Origin: Shewanella canadensis
Lineage (GTDB): Bacteria > Pseudomonadota > Gammaproteobacteria > Enterobacterales > Shewanellaceae
Direction: 5' to 3'
Assembly (NCBI RefSeq): GCF_003966225.1
Contig: NZ_RXNU01000010.1
Coordinates: 62,001 to 126,000, forward strand
DNA length: 64,000 bases
In this document: piece by piece, positions 1 to 7,323 of the stretch
Layout: each line of letters opens with the position of its first letter
How positions within the stretch are numbered: position 1 is the stretch's first letter
The notes under the pieces: generated by a model
What the model saw: only the letters and a program-made list of their open reading frames with translations
What the model was told of the DNA's origin: nothing
The model's database searches: none
Program-made: the position numbers and the translations under genes

Positions 1-404
1 CTGAGATCTACACGGGTCACTTCGATCTAACACGACATGAATGGCGAATACTCGCCGTGCTTGGCACGGGTCAGGCACTCTCGGCTAAACATATAGGTCA
101 ACTGATCAACTTGGAAAAAATGCAAACCAGTCGCGCCCTTGCCAAAATGATAAACAAAGCGTTAATCGTAAAAGTCGAAGACAGGAGTGATAAACGCTCA
201 TCTTTATTAAAATTAACAGTCCAAGGACTCAGAGTGCATCGGGAGTTAGCCCCGATGGTTTTAGCAAGAGAGCAGGCACTGTTATCCGTTCTCAGTGAAG
301 ATGAGCATGACCAACTCAAGCAGATCATGGATAAGCTGTTTGCCCAATCTAAGGCGATACAAGCACAAGCAAAATCATTGTTTACTTCCTACAAAGAAGA
401 CTAA
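1..404 (+). CDS. MarR-family transcriptional regulator, 5'-truncated by the window edge
   Basis: The reading frame stays open to the left edge (first full codon at 3), and the residues upstream of the GTG at 57 (FDLTRHEWRILAVLG) are the expected first part of a MarR winged helix. The gene therefore begins outside the window and 57 is not its start. The recognition helix region (LEKMQTSRALAKMINKALI) and the wing (VEDRSDKRSSLLKLT) follow, then a C-terminal dimerisation helix. MarR proteins are dimeric DNA-binding repressors, often of efflux or catabolic genes, that release DNA on binding a small ligand. The target cannot be inferred because its upstream neighbours are not visible. The 3' end overlaps the convergent membrane-protein gene by about 30 bases. 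Confidence 0.88.
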   Translation, partial: EIYTGHFDLTRHEWRILAVLGTGQALSAKHIGQLINLEKMQTSRALAKMINKALIVKVEDRSDKRSSLLKLTVQGLRVHRELAPMVLAREQALLSVLSEDEHDQLKQIMDKLFAQSKAIQAQAKSLFTSYKED

Positions 405-791
405 AGCATAGATGCAGAATAATAAGATGACAGACACGAAACAACGCCTTCTGGACTCTTGACCATAGGCATTAAGTAAACTTGGAAACAGCAGGAAATT
501 GAACGGATTAAATAAGTTTTTATAACAAAATATCTGAACCCCCTCTCTTCGGCCTCTCTTTACCATAAGATAGAAGTAGTAGCAGAATCGTCCAACAAGA
601 AAGGGAAGGCTAACAAACATGACCACAGAGAGAGCCATCTCGATTCCGGACAGGTGAACATCTAATTGAAAAAGGCGGTTAACGCTTCCGGTTAGGACAA
701 CAACAAAACCAACCGTGACTAATGTCGAAAACAGCAAAAAGAGTAAGCTGGAACTTATCAACTTATACAAATCGATACTGATATTACGCAT
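375..791 (-). CDS. Hypothetical small integral membrane protein
   Basis: This protein of about 138 residues has three to four hydrophobic segments: near residues 10-30 (SSSLLFLLFSTLVTVGFVVV), 50-75, 95-107 and at the C-terminus (VSVILLFCIYALVFFVG). I do not recognise a family. The ATG at 791 is preferred to an upstream TTG at 803 because a GAGG Shine-Dalgarno lies at proper spacing before it. The gene converges on the MarR gene and overlaps its 3' end, which is unusual but possible for a real convergent pair. The function is unknown. Confidence 0.55.
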   Translation of the reverse strand: MRNISIDLYKLISSSLLFLLFSTLVTVGFVVVLTGSVNRLFQLDVHLSGIEMALSVVMFVSLPFLVGRFCYYFYLMVKRGRREGVQIFCYKNLFNPFNFLLFPSLLNAYGQESRRRCFVSVILLFCIYALVFFVGSKQ

Positions 792-954
792 GCAAAACCT
801 CAAACTAGTCGTAAATAAGCCATCAATATCTTGTCCGTAAGAAATTTCAGTTTTATCCTGATACTCCTAAATTTAGTACATTATGATGTTTCTAATTTGA
901 AAAAATCGTAAATCTAAATATCTATAAGATACGCAAAGCTAGCCAGACTGACGC

Positions 955-1170
955 TCAGTCGATGGTGAGCTTATCCGCCACATACCGGGCAATAGCAAGG
1001 CTGGCCGTGAGTCCCGAAGACTCTATACCATATAGATTTACGAGTCCGCTAAAACCATGCTCGACTTCTCCCTGGATCTGAAAATCCCTAAAACTATCTC
1101 CAGGCCCCTGTAACTTAGGACGAATACCTGAATAGCTTGGCTGTAATTTATTGAGATCGACACCAATCAA
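955..1170 (-). pseudogene. C-terminal remnant of an FAD-dependent oxidoreductase (LhgO/DadA-like)
   Basis: The 71 residues read as the tail of a DAO-fold flavoenzyme: 'QPSYSGIRPKLQGPG', 'FRDFQIQGE', 'GFSGLVNLYGIESSGLTASLAIARYVADKL'-type spacing matches the last FAD-contacting segment of L-2-hydroxyglutarate oxidase and related enzymes of about 370 residues. A stop codon lies directly upstream (1171-1173), and no N-terminal Rossmann segment is found in the next few hundred bases. I call it a decayed fragment without catalytic function. It is well conserved in sequence, so the loss may be recent. Confidence 0.72.
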
Positions 1171-1354
1171 CTAAACCACTGAATATAAAGACATACTGAA
1201 CTCAATTCCTGTTGAAAATTATCACCCGTTTTTGTATTCTCATGCTAACGTCATTTTAAAACGACCAATTGATTCTTATTTTTTGCAGCTTCACTAAACC
1301 TGTTCTACGTTTAAAGGGCGCTAAAATAATTAAAATAACTAACAGGAAGATATT

Positions 1355-1762
1355 ATGCATAAGTTCAGTTTTGGCTGTTCGGTCGAACTTTTAACCAATA
1401 ACATTGCACAGATAACCATAGAGCCGAATGTCGAGGTCACACTCGAGATGCTAGGAGAGTTCGATGAATATATGAGTACAATATTCAATCACGACTTCGC
1501 CTTACTTATTGATAAACAAAATAATTACAGCTATTCCTATGAAACACTTCTATGTATGGGATCACAAGAAAACCTAAAGGCAACGGCGGTGGTTTTTTAT
1601 GATGAATCCGATGCCAAGCTCCCCCCACAATTCGCGGAAATGAGACAGGTTGATCAGCTCAATATCCAACTTTTCTCGGGAGCTAACATTGGAACCCAAA
1701 AAGCATTGAATTGGCTTGAGCATCAACTATGCACAGAAAAAAAAGTCGAACTTTCATATTAG
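1355..1762 (+). CDS. Hypothetical protein, possibly of STAS/SpoIIAA-like fold
   Basis: A 135-residue soluble protein with an AGGAAG ribosome-binding site eight bases before the ATG. Alternating strand and helix predictions and the central 'FALLIDKQNNYSYSYETLL' followed by 'KATAVVFYDE' resemble small SpoIIAA/STAS-like proteins, which bind partner proteins or lipids. That is a fold-level guess only. No signal peptide or membrane segment is visible. It stands alone, with remnants on both sides. Confidence 0.6.
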   Translation: MHKFSFGCSVELLTNNIAQITIEPNVEVTLEMLGEFDEYMSTIFNHDFALLIDKQNNYSYSYETLLCMGSQENLKATAVVFYDESDAKLPPQFAEMRQVDQLNIQLFSGANIGTQKALNWLEHQLCTEKKVELSY

Positions 1763-2084
1763 AAACAGTTCTCAAATAGAGACGAATTTTCATAAAAAAG
1801 AGTCTCCAAAACTCGTAGAACGCTAAGTTTCAGACCTAATACTCTGAAAATATCTTTGTGTATCTATCTTAATGTTTTGTATCTCAATCAATTCTCTGTA
1901 TTGAGCCTTTCTGCCTTTGTCACAACTTTGCAAGGTCTTTAAGCAGGATTAACAAATACAAGTGAAAAGCAAAGACGGAGATAGCTCTACGACCGGAGTC
2001 TCGCTGGCTATATCAACCACAAGATGATCATCCAGAGTAATAAATCATAATATCAAACTAAAAAACCACGCCCTTACTGTGCCA
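1763..2084. other. Intergenic stretch without recognisable gene
   Basis: AT-rich sequence of about 320 bases. No start codon with a ribosome-binding site and no convincing terminator was found. It leads into the 3' end of the lipoprotein remnant on the minus strand. Confidence 0.5.
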
Positions 2085-2312
2085 TTAAGAGTCAATCAGC
2101 GATTGACTATCTACTGCAAAGGTTATATCTGCACCAGCATTAGCCACCGGTGCAGTATTTGATGCCGGTGTATCGGGTGTAGTATCCGCTCCACAGCAGT
2201 CACTTCAAAAATCACGATCAGAGCCTCCACATGCTGTGAGCAGTATTACTGCGGCCATAATAGATAAGTTTAATTTTATCGACTGATTATGCTTCACTTC
2301 GCTTAATATCAT
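2085..2312 (-). pseudogene. Broken lipoprotein gene with in-frame TGA
   Basis: On the minus strand an ATG at 2312 with a GGGGAG ribosome-binding site opens a lipoprotein signal peptide (AAVILLTACGGS, lipobox LTAC). At codon 36 the frame meets TGA (2205-2207) and then continues open in the same frame for 39 residues (SDCCGADTTPDTPASNTAPV, then an ANAGADITF segment typical of the start of a PKD-like domain) before a final TAA at 2085. The intact relative is probably a longer surface lipoprotein. Both the nonsense codon and the early end suggest decay. I see no SECIS element, so recoding is unlikely. Confidence 0.65.
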
Positions 2313-2609
2313 CACTCACTCCCCGAGGGCATACCATTTACTAAGTATTAGTTAATGACCATCCTAGAAGCCGCTAAACGCTTGCTAAAAGCCTGAATTC
2401 AAACGAAATAGCATGATGCAATACAATGTCACGGTCCCTTTTAAAGTGCAAAGTCAATTCCTCGAATCCCCTTCTATCCAGCGCAATGAATCATAAACAT
2501 ATTTGCCCCCAACTTTGCACACCATGATATTAGTTCGATTTGTAATCAAATTAAATAACTGTTAAAACATTACATGTTACAAAAATGTTTCTATAAATAA
2601 GGGTTAAAA

Positions 2610-3449
2610 ATGAAAGGATTCATCTATTGGATGGCAATAATTGTATTTGTCATCGCAAGCTATACTCCTGGTACAGCCAGAGCATCGAACCACTTACAAG
2701 CTTGTGACACGGCTGAGTGCAAAGAATATTTCACAGCCTATAGAATACTTACCCGAAGGGGGCATTCTGAAGCTATGGCGACTCTTGGAGAGTTATACTA
2801 CGCAGGTTATGGTACTGAAAAAAATACCGAACAAGCACTAAAATGGTTTAGAAGAGCAGCAAAATTTGGCATAACTTCTGCGCAATATAAAGCAGGCGTA
2901 CTCTACTTGCAGGATTCAGATTTCCAAGATGTAGAGAAAGGAGTGAGTCTTATAAAAAAAGCCACTAAATATGATTTTTCACCAGCATGCTTCGTACTTG
3001 GAAAGATCTACCTCGATGGTAGATTCATTCCTCAGGATATACCGCAAGCTGACAGATGGTTATCTGCAGCTTACAAACTGAATAACCACGAGACCATTAA
3101 GTTTTCAAATAGATTAAAAAACTCACCTAAAACAGCATCTTTGGAACTGACTGAGTTATTCGGCTTAATTGAATCTGATTTTAAGGCCACACTAGCTGCC
3201 GGCTCTAATCCTCCTATTAATGAAATGGAAACAATAGTCATCACGGCACCTGAATATACAGAATATTTCGATTCTGAGATTGCTAGGTTAAACAAATCTA
3301 TACCTGATACATCATCTGGCACAGGTTCAAAAATTGCGGGAAGAACCTGCTCCAAACTCTGGGGATGTAGTACTGAATCAGATCGTGAGCGGATCAGAGA
3401 TGTGTTGCTAAGTAATTGGGGGCTAGAAACCATAAAGTGGCGACCATAA
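2610..3449 (+). CDS. Exported Sel1-repeat (SLR) protein
   Basis: A 279-residue protein with an N-terminal signal peptide (hydrophobic residues 5-20, cleavage near TARA-SN). Residues 50-155 contain three Sel1-like repeats, seen as 'AMATLGELYYAGYGTEKN', 'ALKWFRRAAKFGITSAQYKAG' and 'PACFVLGKIYLDGRF', the usual alpha/alpha hairpins with G-A and Y-G positions. The C-terminal third (170-279) is not repeat-like and has paired cysteines (RTCSKLWGC). Sel1 proteins act as scaffolds in envelope or signalling complexes. The partner is unknown. It ends 26 bases before a perfect hairpin shared with the convergent gene. Confidence 0.8.
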   Translation: MKGFIYWMAIIVFVIASYTPGTARASNHLQACDTAECKEYFTAYRILTRRGHSEAMATLGELYYAGYGTEKNTEQALKWFRRAAKFGITSAQYKAGVLYLQDSDFQDVEKGVSLIKKATKYDFSPACFVLGKIYLDGRFIPQDIPQADRWLSAAYKLNNHETIKFSNRLKNSPKTASLELTELFGLIESDFKATLAAGSNPPINEMETIVITAPEYTEYFDSEIARLNKSIPDTSSGTGSKIAGRTCSKLWGCSTESDRERIRDVLLSNWGLETIKWRP

Positions 3450-3475
3450 ACCTAAGTTATTTACAGAGAGATAAT

Positions 3476-3515
3476 CGTCGATGGAATAGGAGGTCCCCCT
3501 CCTATTCCATCGACG
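3476..3515. terminator. Perfect 18-bp hairpin between convergent genes
   Basis: Arms at 3476-3493 (CGTCGATGGAATAGGAGG) and 3498-3515 are exact inverted complements around a TCCC loop. It lies 26 bases after the Sel1 gene stop and 9 bases after the stop of the minus-strand deacetylase gene. No T tract follows on either strand, so bidirectional termination or 3'-end protection is inferred from position and stem strength. Confidence 0.6.
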
Positions 3516-3524
3516 GACCAATAA

Positions 3525-4370
3525 CTAGCACTTATCGCTTTCCAAATAGCACAGCAATACATTAATAACACTGTTATTTTTTACAATTACCAGCTCTTCA
3601 ATCGAAACAGTTTCTACATACTTACCGAATGCATTCATCACTTTTACTGGAAACTGAGTTGTATACTCAGCCATAGCTTTTACTCTCTTGTCGGCGTAAT
3701 CAGAAACATCTACCCTCAAACTAATAGCACCATTCTCTATAGGCTTCTCAACCAGATAATCTATTCCAAATTCATTGGCTGTAGTTGAAAGTTGATTTGC
3801 CTTAGTCTTAGATATTGCAAAATAGATCAAATTAAGAGAAAAAGACTCAGTGACCAGACCACTAATAGCTCTATGATCATTATTCCCTGTGATTCCTCCC
3901 TCTACAAAAGTCATTAATACTGATGGTTCCAGCTGTCGAATGATACCGGATAACATATTTCTCAGTTTTTCCTGATAAAGTTTCAATTTCCCATCAGGTA
4001 AACGTAAGAATATTGGAGGCATCAATCCTAATACCCGGCTAGCTTCAACCGCTTCTCTTTCCCGAGCTGCGGCTAAGGCCTTTCCTGATAAGTTTTGCCC
4101 TGAATGGTCACTCCCAGCATCTCCTGAAGTGGCATATACAGGAAAGACTTTTACGCCATGATCGCTCAATTTTGCTAACGTTCCCGATATCCAGGTCTCA
4201 TCATCCGGATGAGCAAAAATAGCGACGACAGAGAGATCCCCCGCCATCTCTTCCACCGGTTCCATACTATATCTCCCATCAGACTGTGCTCTTCCATTCT
4301 CAAAATGGCAGCCTGTTACGCTTAAAGCAAGCATGAGAAGTATCAGAGTCAACCTAATCCTTTGGCCCAT
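3525..4370 (-). CDS. PIG-L/LmbE-family deacetylase, predicted lipoprotein
   Basis: A 281-residue protein with a lipoprotein signal (lipobox LSVTGC, Cys21). The PIG-L zinc motif AHPDDE lies near residues 53-58, and the later zinc ligand is in 'NNDHRAIS' near residue 165. The family hydrolyses N-acetyl groups from GlcNAc-type sugars or conjugates. Known members act in GPI, mycothiol and bacillithiol biosynthesis, or on unknown glycans. Lipid anchoring suggests an envelope or surface substrate. The exact substrate is unknown. The gene stands alone, and its 3' end abuts the 18-bp hairpin. Confidence 0.85.
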   Translation of the reverse strand: MGQRIRLTLILLMLALSVTGCHFENGRAQSDGRYSMEPVEEMAGDLSVVAIFAHPDDETWISGTLAKLSDHGVKVFPVYATSGDAGSDHSGQNLSGKALAAAREREAVEASRVLGLMPPIFLRLPDGKLKLYQEKLRNMLSGIIRQLEPSVLMTFVEGGITGNNDHRAISGLVTESFSLNLIYFAISKTKANQLSTTANEFGIDYLVEKPIENGAISLRVDVSDYADKRVKAMAEYTTQFPVKVMNAFGKYVETVSIEELVIVKNNSVINVLLCYLESDKC

Positions 4371-4628
4371 AGCTCACCTCGCATTCACCGGTTAAACTCT
4401 CAGACAAGAGAATCGATCCAAGCATAGTAAATATTGGCTAGATACACCAAGGGAGAGCCGACTAAAAAACGGGTGTCAGCCAAAATGATGCCATTGCTGA
4501 TTAGCAAAGCCACACCATTTGGGGAGACATTCATATCGGGAGTATTTATAGTTCGAAATTGAGTTCTAAACTGATTACCTACCTGATGAGACTGAATGAG
4601 AATGGAATGTAGCTCTCACTGCCTTGCT

Positions 4629-4856
4629 TCAATCTAACCTCTTCAGTCCTAAATCTGCTTCCTCTTTTAGCTTAGCTATACACCTCTCACAGATGCACCC
4701 CTTAAGCTCCAGAGCCTCCTCTTCGACAACTTTTTTTGATGGAAAAGTGGTGTGATTACACCAGCAATCTTTGAGCTCCTTTCCCTCAATGACGGCACAG
4801 CCGTTTTGTCGTTGGCACAAAGGGCAGATTTGGTCTTGCTTTAGTTTTTTACTCAT
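4629..4856 (-). CDS. Cysteine-rich CWC family protein
   Basis: A 75-residue protein with the pattern CPLCQRQNGC, CWC and CICERC, which fits the small Cys-rich CWC family (conserved in gammaproteobacteria, function unknown, probably metal binding). I prefer the ATG at 4856 to the in-frame ATG at 4892 because an AAGGA lies upstream of the former, and the longer version would overlap the upstream remnant. There is no signal peptide, so it is cytoplasmic. Confidence 0.8.
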   Translation of the reverse strand: MSKKLKQDQICPLCQRQNGCAVIEGKELKDCWCNHTTFPSKKVVEEEALELKGCICERCIAKLKEEADLGLKRLD

Positions 4857-4881
4857 GACTATGCTTGTCCTTCGTGGCAGT

Positions 4882-5217
4882 TTAAAACTCATCCGCAGGA
4901 TGATTCACCCCATCATACAAGGCGACACCATACCTAAGCAAAGAGTGCCAACTACCTTGAAAAACACCGAAAGGTGAACCATCTTCTAAACAGCCCACAT
5001 TATGAATATATTCGGAGATGTTTAACGAATTAGCGTATCTGCAGAGAAGATGTTTGAAAATCTCTGCCTCATAAGCCGATGGTTCATCAGAAAACAACTA
5101 GGCTCCACCATAGGAGTCGACGATACGGCAAGAGTTTCCAGCATCAGAGAAGGCCTGTTTTAACGCTTCTAAATGAGCAGAAACGCCGAATATATCTGAC
5201 ACAATTAAGATATTCAT
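4882..5217 (-). pseudogene. Broken dienelactone-hydrolase-like alpha/beta hydrolase
   Basis: From an ATG at 5217 the frame reads MNILIVSDIFGVSAHLEALK, then a C-terminal part SCRIVDSYGGA, the typical first strand-helix unit of dienelactone-hydrolase-like proteins. Codon 40 is TAG (5098-5100). The frame then stays open for 71 more residues (FSDEPSAYEAEIFKHLL onward) to a stop at 4882. The nucleophile elbow and the histidine end expected in an intact protein of about 240 residues are absent. A nonsense codon plus a lost C-terminal half argue for a pseudogene, not two small genes. Confidence 0.68.
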
Positions 5218-5238
5218 AAGCTATCTCTCGGTAGCAGC

Positions 5239-5613
5239 CTACAAGCTATCGAAATCGACGCGATAGGCTAAGGCTCTGCATTCCAGATAATCGTTACAGC
5301 TGTTATTGAGGCGATGATCGACACACTCCATGATCACCACGCCATTGCCACCCAGCCTCTGAGTTTTATACTTAAGCTCGCCAAGAAGAAATGACTCGCT
5401 AGGTTTAGGCTGGGTCGGTCTGGTTCTGCAATAGGAGGAGACGACCTTACCCAGAGATTCGGCTTTATATCGCTGAATTTCAGCAATGGAGTACTCTTGA
5501 ACTTTATAGGTTCTTAAAGACTCATCGACACCGGGTGTCATACTGGTGTTTAACCTGATCCCATGACATGCAGACAGAGATAACAGCAAAAAAACCGTCA
5601 CTAAAAACTTCAT
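5239..5613 (-). CDS. RcsF-like envelope lipoprotein
   Basis: A 124-residue lipoprotein: signal MKFLVTVFLLLSLSAC with the lipidated cysteine near residue 16. The mature part carries four cysteines in the order SYC, MEC, NSC, LEC, with the 'LGGNGVVIMEC' and 'ECRALAYRV' segments, resembling the disulfide-knotted RcsF domain that senses envelope stress in enterobacteria. No Rcs phosphorelay gene is nearby, so the partner is open. I chose ATG 5613 over ATG 5622 because AAGGA has correct spacing only to 5613. Confidence 0.6.
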   Translation of the reverse strand: MKFLVTVFLLLSLSACHGIRLNTSMTPGVDESLRTYKVQEYSIAEIQRYKAESLGKVVSSYCRTRPTQPKPSESFLLGELKYKTQRLGGNGVVIMECVDHRLNNSCNDYLECRALAYRVDFDSL

Positions 5614-5860
5614 CAAATTCATCCTTAAATTTAAAAAGTGTTGAGAAACATAAATAACCTCACCAACTCAACTCTTTCCTCGAACATCCAAGACTTCATC
5701 ATAAAGAACCAACAGGCTCTGTTCAACTTATGCACATTATCATTCATCAAGGATAAATTGTATTGAACCGAGCCATGCTCTCCAGGAACAGTTCACTACT
5801 CTTCAGGGCAAAACCTTCCCCCTATATTAAGCGAGCCCGGAACAGATTTTTATCCGAATA
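5614..5860. other. Intergenic region between RcsF-like gene and metF terminator
   Basis: No coding potential is supported here. The sequence is mixed, with no recognised regulatory motif beyond the metF terminator that follows. Confidence 0.4.
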
Positions 5861-5891
5861 ATAAAAATGCCCCACCGATAAGGCAGGGCAT
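5861..5891 (-). terminator. Rho-independent terminator of metF
   Basis: On the minus strand a ten-pair stem (arms 5882-5891 and 5867-5876, two G-U pairs, five-base loop) is followed by TTTTTAT. It lies 80 bases after the metF stop. Confidence 0.8.
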
Positions 5892-5971
5892 AGATTTCAA
5901 CTCGTAGCTCGTAGCTCTAATTTTCTAAGCCTTCGCGGCTAAAGCCACTCCTACACTTACGGCTTATAACT

Positions 5972-6862
5972 TTATTTCCCCGGGCGCACACCTAAAGTAT
6001 GACAGATGGCATAAGTAAGCTCGGCGCGGTTCAGGGTGTAGAAATGGAAGTCTTTTACACCTTCACGAGACAGCACTTTAACCATATCGATAGCCACATT
6101 GGCCCCCACCATCTGTCGGGTCGTCGGGTCATCATCCAAACCTTCAAACTGCTTATGTAACCAGCCGGGAATCGACACGTTGGTCATACCGGCAAAGCGT
6201 TTAAGCTGTTTAAAGTTGGTCACGGGTAAGATGCCAGGAACGATCTCTACATCGATTCCGGCCGCAACACAACGGTCACGGAATCTAAGGTAGGACTCGA
6301 CATCGAAGAAAAATTGCGTGATGGCACGGTTGGCGCCGGCATCAATCTTCTTCTTCAGATTAATCAAATCAGCCTGAGCATTAAGGGCATCGGGATGCAC
6401 TTCGGGGTAGGCCGCAACGGAGATATCAAAATCGGCGACAGAACGCAGTAATCGCACTAAGTCATTGGCGAAACGAGTTGGCTTAGGGCTGCCTTCAGGC
6501 AGGTCACCGCGCAGAGCCACGATATCCCTGATACCCGAATTCCAATAATGCTTAGCAAGCTCCTTGAGCTCTTCATCACTGGCATCGACCAAGGTGAGGT
6601 GCGGCGCGGCAACTAAATCTGTTTCCTTCTGAATACGCTCAATCACCCCATGGGTACGGTCACGCACACCCGAGTTCGCCCCGTAAGTAACAGAGACAAA
6701 CTTAGGATTAAGCGGTTCGAGGCGACGAATGGAATTCCAGAGGATTTTTTCCATCTCTGGAGTGGCAGGAGGGAAGAACTCAAAAGAAACGTTAATATCG
6801 CCATTAAGCTCGGCTAAGCTCTGGTTTAGCGATGTAGCATGTTGTGCATGATGAAAACCCAT
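5972..6862 (-). CDS. metF: 5,10-methylenetetrahydrofolate reductase
   Basis: A 296-residue TIM-barrel flavoenzyme that reduces methylene-THF to methyl-THF, the methyl donor for methionine synthase. Diagnostic segments are 'VSFEFFPPATPEME' at the N-terminus (catalytic Glu of the FEFFPP motif), 'FVSVTYGA', 'HLTLVDASDEEL', 'ALRGDLPEG' and 'ITQFFFDVESYLRF'. The ATG at 6862 is chosen because GAGGG precedes it at eight bases. The ATG at 6889 would put that site inside the gene. Three tandem MetJ boxes lie 43-66 bases upstream, so SAM-dependent repression is expected. It ends at a clear terminator. Confidence 0.97.
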   Translation of the reverse strand: MGFHHAQHATSLNQSLAELNGDINVSFEFFPPATPEMEKILWNSIRRLEPLNPKFVSVTYGANSGVRDRTHGVIERIQKETDLVAAPHLTLVDASDEELKELAKHYWNSGIRDIVALRGDLPEGSPKPTRFANDLVRLLRSVADFDISVAAYPEVHPDALNAQADLINLKKKIDAGANRAITQFFFDVESYLRFRDRCVAAGIDVEIVPGILPVTNFKQLKRFAGMTNVSIPGWLHKQFEGLDDDPTTRQMVGANVAIDMVKVLSREGVKDFHFYTLNRAELTYAICHTLGVRPGK

Positions 6863-6904
6863 TTCTATTCCCTCTACGACTATCTTCAATAAATAAATTC
6901 TTTT

Positions 6905-6928
6905 AGACGTTTGGACGTCTATACATCC
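6905..6928. promoter_or_regulatory. MetJ operator upstream of metF (three tandem boxes)
   Basis: AGACGTTT, GGACGTCT and ATACATCC stand head to tail at 6905-6912, 6913-6920 and 6921-6928. The first two are close to the MetJ consensus AGACGTCT, with the 8-bp period needed for cooperative MetJ dimer binding. Confidence 0.9.
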
Positions 6929-7003
6929 ATATTAGAGAAACTCTGATTTAAGTCAATAGCAAATAGAGTACTAAATACAAATATGATAGTTCTTAAAAAG
7001 GAA

Positions 7004-7181
7004 GGACGCGACTTCGTCGCTAGAGGACGGTTGGAAAGCACCTTAGGGGACGGACTTCGCCCTGCGAGGGCGCAGCAAAGCTGCTATGAGATGAGGACGC
7101 GACTTCGTCGCTAGAGGACGGTTGGAAAGCACCTTAGGGGACGGACTTCGCCCTGCGAGGACGCAGCAAAGCTGCTACGAG
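7004..7181. repeat. Direct duplication of an 87-bp unit
   Basis: Two copies at 7004-7090 and 7095-7181 (period 91) differ at only two positions that I can see. Each contains small palindromes such as GCGACTTCGTCGC and the segment GCAGCAAAGCTGC. The block lies between metF and the 3' end of metL and does not look coding. Similar 'acttcgtcgc' elements recur in Shewanella intergenic DNA (recollection, not tested). Confidence 0.85.
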
Positions 7182-7224
7182 GAAAAGCTTTTGCTCTTCT
7201 CTCGAAGTGAAATTGAGAACGACC

Positions 7225-7320
7225 CCGAAGCGAAGCGACCTCGAAACGAAGCGACCTCGAAGCGAAGCGTCCTAGAAGCGAAGCGCCCTCGAAGCAAAGC
7301 GCCCCCGAAGCGAAGCCACC
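7225..7320. repeat. Six tandem 16-bp repeats abutting the metL stop
   Basis: Six head-to-tail copies of a 16-base unit close to TCGAAGCGAAGCGACC, beginning at 7225, 7241, 7257, 7273, 7289 and 7305. They end three bases before the metL stop codon. Copies differ at one to three positions. Confidence 0.9.
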
Positions 7321-7323
7321 TTC

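Noticed and set aside
2205..2207. TGA as a selenocysteine codon in the lipoprotein remnant
   Set aside because: No hairpin resembling a SECIS element is evident just downstream, and the gene also ends early. A mutation or read error is simpler.
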